A DNA stretch of 64,000 bases from Acidimicrobiaceae bacterium RAAP-2 (GTDB lineage: Bacteria; Actinomycetota; Acidimicrobiia; Acidimicrobiales; RAAP-2): contig LMAD01000008.1 in NCBI GenBank assembly GCA_001443545.1, positions 1-64,000 on the forward strand, given 5' to 3'. A program made the translations under genes and the position numbers. Shown in pieces: positions 25,095 through 34,454 of this stretch (positions within the stretch are counted from its first letter, which is position 1; every line of letters starts with the position of its first letter). The notes beneath the pieces are model-generated. The model was given only the letters and a program-made list of their open reading frames with translations. It made no database searches and was not told the DNA's origin.

Positions 25095-26200
25095 TGGCGA
25101 ACTTCGAATTCCTTGAGGCGCTCGGCCAGATCGCGCGCGACCAGAACATCGACGAGGGAGAGCTCTTGATCGCCCTGGCCAACGCGCTGTTGGCGGCCTA
25201 CAAGCGTCGACCCGACTCCGCCGAGGACGCGGAGGTCGAGATCAACCCGGAGACCGGTGAGATCAAGGTGTGGGGGTTGGACCTCGACGTCGAAGGCAAC
25301 GTCACGCGCGAATGGGACGCGACACCCGAGGACTTCGGGCGCATCGCGGCTCAGACCGCCAAACAGGTGTTGATGCAGTTGATTCGCGACATCCAGCGCC
25401 GCCAGATGTACGAGGAGTTCGCGAACCGCGAAGGTGACATCGTCTCGGGCACGGTACAGCAGAACGACAACCGCTACACGCTGCTCGACCTCGGTCGGGT
25501 CGAGGCCCTGCTGCCCCAGGCTGAGCAGATCGCGTTCGAGCGATACGAACACGGTGCCCGGATCAAGGTGTATATCGTCGAGGTTCGCAAGACGAACAAG
25601 GGGCCCCAGATCGTGGTCAGCCGCACGCACCCCGCCCTGGTCGCGAAGTTGTTCGAGATCGAGGTGCCCGAAATAGCGAACGGTATCGTGGAGATCAAAG
25701 CCATCGCTCGTGAGCCGGGTCACCGGAGCAAGATCGCGGTGGCCTCGAACGACGCCATGGTCGATCCGGTCGGGGCGTGCGTGGGCGCGCGCGGTTCGCG
25801 AGTTCGCAACATCACCAACGAGCTTCGCTCGGAGCGAATCGACGTGGTCCCGTTCAGCGACGACCCGGTCGAGTTCATTCAAGCGGCGCTCGCGCCGGCC
25901 CGCGTCCGTGAGGTCCGCCTCGACGAGGAACAGGGTGTGGCGACCGTGATCGTGCACGATCAGCAGCTGTCGCTAGCGATTGGCAAGGAGGGTCAGAACG
26001 CCCGGCTCGCCGCTCGCTTGACTGGATGGCGCATCGACATCCGCTCCGAGAACGAAGGCGTCGAGGAGGAAGTGGTCGACGAGGTCTGGACGGAGGATGA
26101 CGTCGTGGTCGACGAAGTCGTCCACGTGGTGACCGTGGCCGATGGTCACCCCGCGAACGTCGACGACGACGCGGCAATGGTGCAGGAGGGCGAGGCATAG
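25094..26200 (+). CDS. nusA: Transcription termination/antitermination factor NusA
   Basis: A 368-residue NusA with the core domains: an N-terminal RNA-polymerase-binding domain ('MANFEFLEALGQIARDQNIDE'), S1 ('NREGDIVSGTVQQNDNRYTLLDLG'), KH1 ('EPGHRSKIAVASNDAMVDPVGACVGARGSRV', in parts) and KH2 ('DQQLSLAIGKEGQNARLAARLTGWRIDI', in parts). It lacks the acidic repeats of enterobacterial NusA but ends in its own acidic tail. It binds paused polymerase and stimulates hairpin termination, so the terminator in this operon's leader is a plausible autoregulatory target (inference). The 3' end is tightly coupled to rnpM. Confidence 0.96.
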   Translation: MANFEFLEALGQIARDQNIDEGELLIALANALLAAYKRRPDSAEDAEVEINPETGEIKVWGLDLDVEGNVTREWDATPEDFGRIAAQTAKQVLMQLIRDIQRRQMYEEFANREGDIVSGTVQQNDNRYTLLDLGRVEALLPQAEQIAFERYEHGARIKVYIVEVRKTNKGPQIVVSRTHPALVAKLFEIEVPEIANGIVEIKAIAREPGHRSKIAVASNDAMVDPVGACVGARGSRVRNITNELRSERIDVVPFSDDPVEFIQAALAPARVREVRLDEEQGVATVIVHDQQLSLAIGKEGQNARLAARLTGWRIDIRSENEGVEEEVVDEVWTEDDVVVDEVVHVVTVADGHPANVDDDAAMVQEGEA

Positions 26201-26454
26201 CCCCCTATCGAACGTGCGTGGCGTGCCGCGCACGGCGTCCGGACGCAGAACTGTACCGGGCTGGACGTCGTGAGGACGGGTCGTGGTACCTCGGCCGGGG
26301 GACCGGGCGAGGGGCGTGGTGGTGTCGGGACCGAGATTGTGGGTCGCGAATGCGGGTGGGTGCGTTGTCGCGGGCGCTGCGGACGAGTTTGTCCGCAGCG
26401 GACCTGGAGGACCTGGTCGCGCTCGTTGGTTCGGTGACGGGCTCGGACCACTGA
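26197..26454 (+). CDS. rnpM: YlxR/RnpM-type RNA-binding protein, probable AUA start
   Basis: A small basic protein of the YlxR family between nusA and infB; the Bacillus homologue RnpM binds RNase P RNA. The diagnostic N-terminus reads P-Y-R-T-C-V-A-C-R-A-R-R, then 'GRGTGRGAWWC' and a second Cys pair. No ATG, GTG or TTG lies in frame early enough to include RTC: the first standard start is GTG 26218, inside the motif and 28 nt after the nearest Shine-Dalgarno. An ATA at 26197 has AGGAGGG 6 nt upstream and overlaps the nusA stop as ATAG, imitating the ATGA/GTGA junctions of its neighbours. The gene is certain; the start codon is inference. Confidence 0.8.
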   Translation: MAPYRTCVACRARRPDAELYRAGRREDGSWYLGRGTGRGAWWCRDRDCGSRMRVGALSRALRTSLSAADLEDLVALVGSVTGSDH

Positions 26455-26519
26455 TGGTTGTGAAAGAATATGTGACTGTGTGTGCGCGCGTCGCTCACAC
26501 TCCGATGTAAGGGAACGTT

Positions 26520-29183
26520 TTGGCGCTGAAGAAGATCCGGGTACACGAGCTCTCGAAGGAACTCGGGATGACGAGCAAGGAGTTGCTCGCGCTCGCTCAG
26601 AAGTTAGGCATTGGTGCGTCCAGCCCCTCGGCGTCCATTGAGGACGCCCAGGCCGACCGTATCCGTCGGCGAGCGGACGCTGACGGCTTGCGTCGTCACG
26701 TCCAACCCGACGAGACCAAGGGCGCGAAATCATCGGCGCCAACGACGCACGATGAAACGAGCGAACGCGTGCCGAGTGCGGCGCCGGCCGTCGCGGAGCC
26801 GACCCCAGTGTCCACTGCGCCGTCCGCCCCGGTCGCCGTGGCCGAAGTTTCTGCTCCGGCCGAGACCACCGAGGCACCCAAGGTCGTGCGCAGTCGCGTC
26901 ACCCCGCCGAAGCCGGCACCGACGCGCACCGTCTCGCCCGATGGCCCGACGACGATTCGTCCGACCCAGCGTCCATCGACCGGCGACGGGTCCGAGTCAC
27001 CGCAGCCCAAACGCCCACCTCTCTCGATGACCGGTCGACCGATTCCGCCACCCCCGGGTCGACCGTTGAGCCCGTCGGGTCGACCGATTCCGCCCCCCCC
27101 CGGGGCGCGACGGCCGGTGGGCAGTGCGCCGAGCCGACCTGGTGGACCGGGCGCGCGTCCCTCGACTCGCCCCGGCGGCCCGCCGCGAACCGGCGCGCCG
27201 CGAACCGGCGGCGCCGGCTTCGGTGGTCCGCGCACGGGTCCGGGCTCGGGGCCTGCGGCAACGCCCGGACGTCCGCCCGCTCGCGGTGGCGGTGGCCCAC
27301 GGGGCTCCCAGCGCAAGGCGACGCGCCGTCGTCGCCGTAACGTCGAAGAGCTCGAGCCGACCCAGATGACCACCTGGCAGCCGAGCAGTGCGCCCGTGCC
27401 CGACGGTGAAGTCATCATCGAGCGAGGCTCGACGGCCAAAGACGTCGGACCGAAGTTGAACCGTAGCGCGGCCGACATCATCCGTTTCTTGTTCCTCCAG
27501 GGTGAGATTGTGACCGCGGTTCAAGGTCTGAGCGATGACATGATCGAGTTGTACGCGGCCGAAGTCGGCGCTTCGGTGCGCATGGTCGACCCCGGCGAGC
27601 AGCAAGAGGCCGCGTTGTTGGCGAAGTTCTTCGACGAGGACGACCTCGACGACGAGATTGCCGCGACGCCACGCCCACCAGTCGTGACCGTGATGGGACA
27701 CGTCGACCACGGCAAGACCAAACTGCTCGACCAGATTCGAAAGACTAACGTCGTGGCCGGAGAGGCCGGCGGTATTACCCAGCACATCGGGGCGTACACG
27801 GTGTCCTGGCGGGGACGCTCCATCACCTTCCTCGACACGCCGGGCCACGAAGCATTCACGGCGATGCGCGCCCGCGGCGCGAAAGTGACCGACATCGTGA
27901 TTCTCGTGGTCGCGGCCGATGACGGCGTGATGCCGCAGACCGTCGAAGCGATCAACCACGCCAAGGCCGCCAACGTGTCGCTCATCGTGGCGGTAAACAA
28001 GATCGACAAGGCCGACGCCAATCCGGATCGTGTCTTGCAACAGATCAGCGAGTACGGACTCGTTCCCGAGAAGTGGGGTGGTGACACTATCTGCGTCGAG
28101 ATATCGGCCCTTCAGAACGTGGGGATCGACGAGTTGCTCGAGCAGGTGCTGTTAGTGGCTGAGATGGGTGAGCTCGTCGCTCGTCCGACCGGTCGAGCCA
28201 TCGGCACGGTGCTCGAAGCCAACCTGGAGGTCGGTCGTGGACCGGTCGCCACCGTGATGGTACAGAAGGGGTTGCTGGCCGTCGGGGATCCGGTGGTTGC
28301 CGGTGCGGCCTACGGCAAGGTCAAGGCGCTCATCAACGACCGGGGTCAGCAGGTCAAGTCCGCCGGTCCCTCGACGCCGGTGCAGGTCCTCGGATTCAGC
28401 GAACCACCGTTGGCCGGTGACGAGATGCGAGTGGCCGACGACCTTGGTCACGCCCGATCGCTCGCCGAAGCTCGAGCCCAGCGAGTTCGCCTCGTTGGCC
28501 ACCAGCCCGTCGCCGCCGCGAGTGGCGCGCGCCTGGAGGATCTCTTCGAGCAGATTCAACGCGGGGAGACCGCGACCCTCAACGTGGTCTTGAAGGCCGA
28601 CGTCCAGGGTTCACTCGAGGCCTGTACGGAGTCCTTGCGCAAGCTCGAACGAGACGACGTCAAGTTGGTGCTGGTCCATCGAGGTGTCGGTGGCATCACC
28701 GAGAACGACGTGCAACTGGCCAAGGCCTCCAGCGCCACCATCATCGGGTTCAACGTTCGCCCCGATCGGCGCAGTCGCGAACTGGCCGAGTCCGAAGGTG
28801 TCGAAGTTCGGACCTACGAGATCATCTACAAGTTGATCGAAGAGATTGAAGCCGCCATGCTCGGTCTGTTGTCGCCGGTCTTCGAGGAAGTCGTGACCGG
28901 TGAGGCTGAGGTTCGTGAGGTCTTCCGGGTGCCCAAGATCGGGGCCATCGCCGGTTGCTTCGTTCGCGAAGGCGTGATCACGCGGGGCTCGAAGGTTCGC
29001 TTCCTGCGCGAAGGCACGATCATCTGGAAGGGCACCATCACGTCGTTGCGACGGTTCAAGGACGACGCTCGTGAGGTGCAGGCGGGTTTCGAATGCGGGA
29101 TCGGCCTGTCGGACTACCAGGACCTCAAGGATGGCGACATCATCGAGACGTTCGACGAGCGCGAGATTCCGCGAACGGCGTAA
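26520..29183 (+). CDS. infB: Translation initiation factor IF-2
   Basis: An 887-residue IF-2. The N-terminal IF2_N domain ('IRVHELSKELGMTSKELLALA') is followed by a ~220-residue Pro/Gly/Arg-rich linker (about residues 60-280) with repeated RPIPPPPGRP-type segments. The G domain starts near residue 387 with G1 'GHVDHGKT', then 'GGITQHIGAY', G3 'DTPGHEAF' and G4 'NKID', followed by domains II-IV. It delivers initiator tRNA to the 30S subunit. The TTG start at 26520 is chosen because the conserved ALKKIRVHELSKELG follows; the ribosome-binding site is weak (AAGGGA). Confidence 0.96.
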   Translation: MALKKIRVHELSKELGMTSKELLALAQKLGIGASSPSASIEDAQADRIRRRADADGLRRHVQPDETKGAKSSAPTTHDETSERVPSAAPAVAEPTPVSTAPSAPVAVAEVSAPAETTEAPKVVRSRVTPPKPAPTRTVSPDGPTTIRPTQRPSTGDGSESPQPKRPPLSMTGRPIPPPPGRPLSPSGRPIPPPPGARRPVGSAPSRPGGPGARPSTRPGGPPRTGAPRTGGAGFGGPRTGPGSGPAATPGRPPARGGGGPRGSQRKATRRRRRNVEELEPTQMTTWQPSSAPVPDGEVIIERGSTAKDVGPKLNRSAADIIRFLFLQGEIVTAVQGLSDDMIELYAAEVGASVRMVDPGEQQEAALLAKFFDEDDLDDEIAATPRPPVVTVMGHVDHGKTKLLDQIRKTNVVAGEAGGITQHIGAYTVSWRGRSITFLDTPGHEAFTAMRARGAKVTDIVILVVAADDGVMPQTVEAINHAKAANVSLIVAVNKIDKADANPDRVLQQISEYGLVPEKWGGDTICVEISALQNVGIDELLEQVLLVAEMGELVARPTGRAIGTVLEANLEVGRGPVATVMVQKGLLAVGDPVVAGAAYGKVKALINDRGQQVKSAGPSTPVQVLGFSEPPLAGDEMRVADDLGHARSLAEARAQRVRLVGHQPVAAASGARLEDLFEQIQRGETATLNVVLKADVQGSLEACTESLRKLERDDVKLVLVHRGVGGITENDVQLAKASSATIIGFNVRPDRRSRELAESEGVEVRTYEIIYKLIEEIEAAMLGLLSPVFEEVVTGEAEVREVFRVPKIGAIAGCFVREGVITRGSKVRFLREGTIIWKGTITSLRRFKDDAREVQAGFECGIGLSDYQDLKDGDIIETFDEREIPRTA

Positions 29184-29186
29184 GCC

Positions 29187-29546
29187 ATGGCCCATCCCAG
29201 TGGACACCACACCTATCCGCGATCGGCGCGCGTCAACCAGATCGTTCGAGAGATCATCTCGGACGAACTGGTCCGTCTGTCGGACATCGATGAACGGATC
29301 GGCATGCTCACGGTCACCGGGGTAGAGACGTCGCCCGATCTACGTCAGGGGATTGTCTTTTTCGATTCACTCTCCGCTGACGCCCGGGTCGTGTTAGAGG
29401 AACACCGGCTGCAACTCCAGGGTGCGGTGAACGCCCAGACCCGCCTCAAGCGAACTCCGAAGTTGACCTTCCGCGCCGATCCCGCGATTGCCCAGGGCCA
29501 GGCCGTCGAAGAGATACTCCGTCGCCATCGGGACGATGACGCCTAA
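29187..29546 (+). CDS. rbfA: 30S ribosome-binding factor A
   Basis: A 119-residue KH-like RbfA, which helps process the 16S rRNA 5' end and mature the 30S subunit in the cold. 'YPRSARVNQIVREIISDELVRL' and 'LRQGIVFFDSL' and 'LKRTPKLTFRADPAI' are family features. It lies 3 bp after infB and overlaps the truB start by 11 bp, in the universal infB-rbfA-truB order. Confidence 0.94.
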   Translation: MAHPSGHHTYPRSARVNQIVREIISDELVRLSDIDERIGMLTVTGVETSPDLRQGIVFFDSLSADARVVLEEHRLQLQGAVNAQTRLKRTPKLTFRADPAIAQGQAVEEILRRHRDDDA

Positions 29547-30435
29547 CGGAATGCTGCTGCTCGACAAGCCCGGCGGCATGACGAGCCACGACGTGGTGGC
29601 GCGAGTTCGACGGATTATGAGCGAACGACGGGTGGGCCACGCGGGAACCCTCGACCCCATGGCGACCGGCCTGCTCATCGTGGCGGTCGGTCCCGCGACG
29701 CGGCTGTTGCGGTTCGTCCAGGCGGAGACGAAGCGGTACGTGGGCACGTTCGAGCTCGGTGCGGCAACCGACACCCTGGACGCCGACGGGGTAGTCGTTG
29801 AGCGTATGCCGGTGCCCCCTATCGACGCCGACACGATGTCAAAGGTCGCCTCGACGCTCACGGGGACCTCGGAACAAGTGCCCCCGATGGTCTCGGCGGT
29901 CAAGATTGGTGGTGAGCGACTCTACGACCTGGCCCGACGAGGCGTTGAGGTGGAGCGGGCCGCTCGGACCATCACCGTCGACTCGTTCTCGGTGGCGCCG
30001 GGGACCGAGACCAATCGGTGGGACTTCGACGTCGTCTGTTCGACCGGGACCTACGTGCGAGTACTCGCGAGTGACCTCGCCCAACGGCTGAGAACCGTTG
30101 GCCACCTGACCGCGCTGCGGCGCACGGCGATCGGGGTCCATCGTGTTGATGGAGCGCTCACCCTCGACGAATTGGCCATCGCGGTAGAAGAAGGCCGATC
30201 ATCGATGCATCCGGCTCGAGCCATGGTCGCCCATCTCGCCTCCGTGGTGGTCGGTGACGACGACGTCCGTCGGATCGGACACGGACAGCGGATCTCGATC
30301 ACCGATTCGGTGGTGGGGTCGCCGATCGCCGCGTTGGACGGTGCGGGAGACTTGGTCGCCGTGCTCACCCGCCGCGGGGACGATTGGCAGCCCGACGTCG
30401 TCATCGCGACCGGCACCCCCACGGCGCGCCGTTAG
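29536..30435 (+). CDS. truB: tRNA pseudouridine55 synthase
   Basis: A 299-residue TruB that makes the T-loop pseudouridine of tRNAs. 'GMLLLDKPGGMTSHDVVARVRR' (in parts), and the catalytic aspartate Asp40 in 'RRVGHAGTLDPMATGLL', are clear. 'VPPMVSAVKIGGERLYDLARRG' and 'CSTGTYVRVLASDLA' are further family blocks. A PUA-like C-terminal region ends the protein. ATG 29536 is chosen over an in-frame start at 29488 because the conserved N-terminus begins four residues later. Confidence 0.95.
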   Translation: MTPNGMLLLDKPGGMTSHDVVARVRRIMSERRVGHAGTLDPMATGLLIVAVGPATRLLRFVQAETKRYVGTFELGAATDTLDADGVVVERMPVPPIDADTMSKVASTLTGTSEQVPPMVSAVKIGGERLYDLARRGVEVERAARTITVDSFSVAPGTETNRWDFDVVCSTGTYVRVLASDLAQRLRTVGHLTALRRTAIGVHRVDGALTLDELAIAVEEGRSSMHPARAMVAHLASVVVGDDDVRRIGHGQRISITDSVVGSPIAALDGAGDLVAVLTRRGDDWQPDVVIATGTPTARR

Positions 30436-30438
30436 GTT
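30433..30438 (+). promoter_or_regulatory. -10 element for leaderless ribF
   Basis: TAGGTT overlaps the truB stop and ends 7 nt before the ribF ATG at 30446, with no Shine-Dalgarno. ribF may therefore have its own leaderless transcript. Confidence 0.4.
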
Positions 30439-30445
30439 GGCTGCG

Positions 30446-31405
30446 ATGATCGTGTGGCACGACGGCGACTACGTGGAGCTCGATGAGCGGCGAAGTGCCG
30501 TCGCCATCGGGGTGTTCGACGGTCTGCACCGGGGTCATCAGCGCGTCATCGGTCGGGCCCGCGAGTTGGCCGAGATCCACGGATCTCGCCTCGCGGTCGT
30601 GACGTTCTTTCCGCATCCTGCCCTCACCGTGCACCCCGACCGGGCTCCTTTGACGATTGGAACTCTCGAGCAGCGTCTCGAGGGATTTGAGTTGCTCGAG
30701 GTTGAATTGGTTCGAGTCCTGCACTTCGACGAGCTGCTGGCACTGGAGTCGGCGGACTCGTTCGTCGATCGGGTACTCGTCAATGATCTACGCGCCGCCG
30801 ACGTCATCGTTGGCGAAGACTTCAAATTCGGGCACGACCGCGCCGGCGACGTTGCCTCATTGGCCAGTTCTGGAATACTCGACGACTTCCGGGTTCACGC
30901 GATCAAACTGGCCGGAGACGGTCATCGTTGGTCGTCGACGGCCATACGCGAGTCGGTGGCGACGGCGGATCTCGAGCGGGCGACCACCGCACTCGGACGG
31001 CCCTTCACGCTTCGAGCGGTCGTCGAGCACGGCGACGCCCGTGGTCGCGAACTCGGTTTCCCGACCGCGAACCTCCGGGTCGACGAGCGAACCCTTCGTC
31101 CGCCTTCGGGTATCTACGCGGCGGCCGTGCGTACGCCCGACCACGTGTGGTGGTGCGGCGCGGTATCGATCGGCCGTCGACCTCAGTTCTACGAGGCGGG
31201 TGAGTCCCTCATCGAGGTCCACCTCGTCGACTTCTCTGGCGACCTGTACGGTCGCACCCTCGACGTGGCGTTTCTGAGGCGACTGCGCGGCGAGGTGCGA
31301 TTCGATTCGGTCGAGGACCTAATCGCCCAAATGGGGCGAGATGTGGTCGAAAGCACGGAAATATTCGCGAATTCGCCCCCGACGACCTGGACGCTGCTAG
31401 GCTAG
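30446..31405 (+). CDS. ribF: Bifunctional riboflavin kinase / FAD synthetase
   Basis: A 319-residue two-domain enzyme converting riboflavin to FMN and FAD. The N-terminal FAD synthetase (nucleotidyltransferase) domain has 'AVAIGVFDGLHRGHQRVI' and 'VVTFFPHPALTVHP'. The C-terminal kinase domain has 'GDARGRELGFPTANLRVD', 'PPSGIYAAAV' and 'SLIEVHLVDFSGDLYGRTLDVAF' (in parts). ATG 30446 is used; the in-frame region back to 30254 lies within truB and is rejected. It closes the nusA-infB-rbfA-truB-ribF block. Confidence 0.95.
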   Translation: MIVWHDGDYVELDERRSAVAIGVFDGLHRGHQRVIGRARELAEIHGSRLAVVTFFPHPALTVHPDRAPLTIGTLEQRLEGFELLEVELVRVLHFDELLALESADSFVDRVLVNDLRAADVIVGEDFKFGHDRAGDVASLASSGILDDFRVHAIKLAGDGHRWSSTAIRESVATADLERATTALGRPFTLRAVVEHGDARGRELGFPTANLRVDERTLRPPSGIYAAAVRTPDHVWWCGAVSIGRRPQFYEAGESLIEVHLVDFSGDLYGRTLDVAFLRRLRGEVRFDSVEDLIAQMGRDVVESTEIFANSPPTTWTLLG

Positions 31406-31489
31406 GACCTCGGTCAGCGACGCTGATCGTGTGGGTCGTCAAGTGGGCGGCTCGCAGCTGGACCCCCGACTCATAAGGCAAACGACGTT
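31398..31489 (+). promoter_or_regulatory. Promoter and leader of rpsO
   Basis: TAGGCT at 31398-31403, across the ribF stop, would start transcription near 31410 and leave an ~80-nt leader before rpsO. S15 represses its own mRNA in many bacteria through leader structures. No defined motif could be assigned here. Confidence 0.35.
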
Positions 31490-31747
31490 ATGGCTGAGAA
31501 GCAGCAGATCATTAAGGACTTTCAGGCCCACGACACGGACACCGGCTCGCCCGAAGTCCAGATCGCAATTCTGACGGACCGGATCTCGCACTTGACCGAG
31601 CACTTGAAGGTGCACAAGGGTGATCATCACACCCGCCGTGGGCTCATGAAGCTCATCGGCCAACGACGTCGGCTGCTCGATTATGTGCAGCGCGACAACG
31701 TTGAACGTTATCGCTCCCTGATCGGACGTCTCGGTATTCGTCGCTAG
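31490..31747 (+). CDS. rpsO: 30S ribosomal protein S15
   Basis: An 85-residue S15, a primary 16S rRNA binder that organises the central domain. The sequence is canonical: 'DFQAHDTDTGSPEVQIAILTDRI', 'HLKVHKGDHHTRRGLM' and 'LIGQRRRLLDYVQ'. It lies between ribF and pnp as in most bacteria. The ribosome-binding site is weak (ATAAGGCAA, about 12 nt upstream). Confidence 0.97.
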   Translation: MAEKQQIIKDFQAHDTDTGSPEVQIAILTDRISHLTEHLKVHKGDHHTRRGLMKLIGQRRRLLDYVQRDNVERYRSLIGRLGIRR

Positions 31748-31752
31748 CCGTC

Positions 31753-31837
31753 ACGCCGACGCCGTCGGCGCGCGCAACACATCCGAGACCTCGGAGGCCA
31801 GTGGAGAATCGTCGCCGTCGTCGACGGTTGCCCACTG
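31753..31837 (+). promoter_or_regulatory. Structured rpsO-pnp intergenic region
   Basis: Two hairpins fill the 129-bp gap. One is CGCCGAC-gcc-GTCGGCG (31753-31769). The other is CCAGTGG (31797-31803) paired with CCACTGG (31831-31837), enclosing an inner CCGTC-gtc-GACGG stem (31814-31826). Neither has a T-run. In E. coli an RNase III-cleaved hairpin here lets PNPase control its own mRNA; the same role is possible here (inference). Confidence 0.45.
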
Positions 31838-31876
31838 GGATCCGGGCGGAGTGTTGCTTACTGCTAAGGAGCAACC

Positions 31877-34375
<2,499 letters not shown>

Positions 34376-34409
34376 GTCGTCGGTGAGCCTCGGTTCACTT
34401 GTGATATTT

Positions 34410-34454
34410 CGCTCTCGCCCGCCGTCACCTCAAGGCTGATGGCGGGCGAGAGCG
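34410..34454 (+). terminator. 14-bp inverted repeat spanning the pnp end and the next start codon
   Basis: CGCTCTCGCCCGCC (34410-34423) is perfectly complementary to GGCGGGCGAGAGCG (34441-34454), with a 17-nt loop. The loop holds the weak ribosome-binding site and most of the ATG at 34439. No T-run follows. It may terminate pnp transcription, stabilise the pnp 3' end, or sequester the next start codon. Confidence 0.55.
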
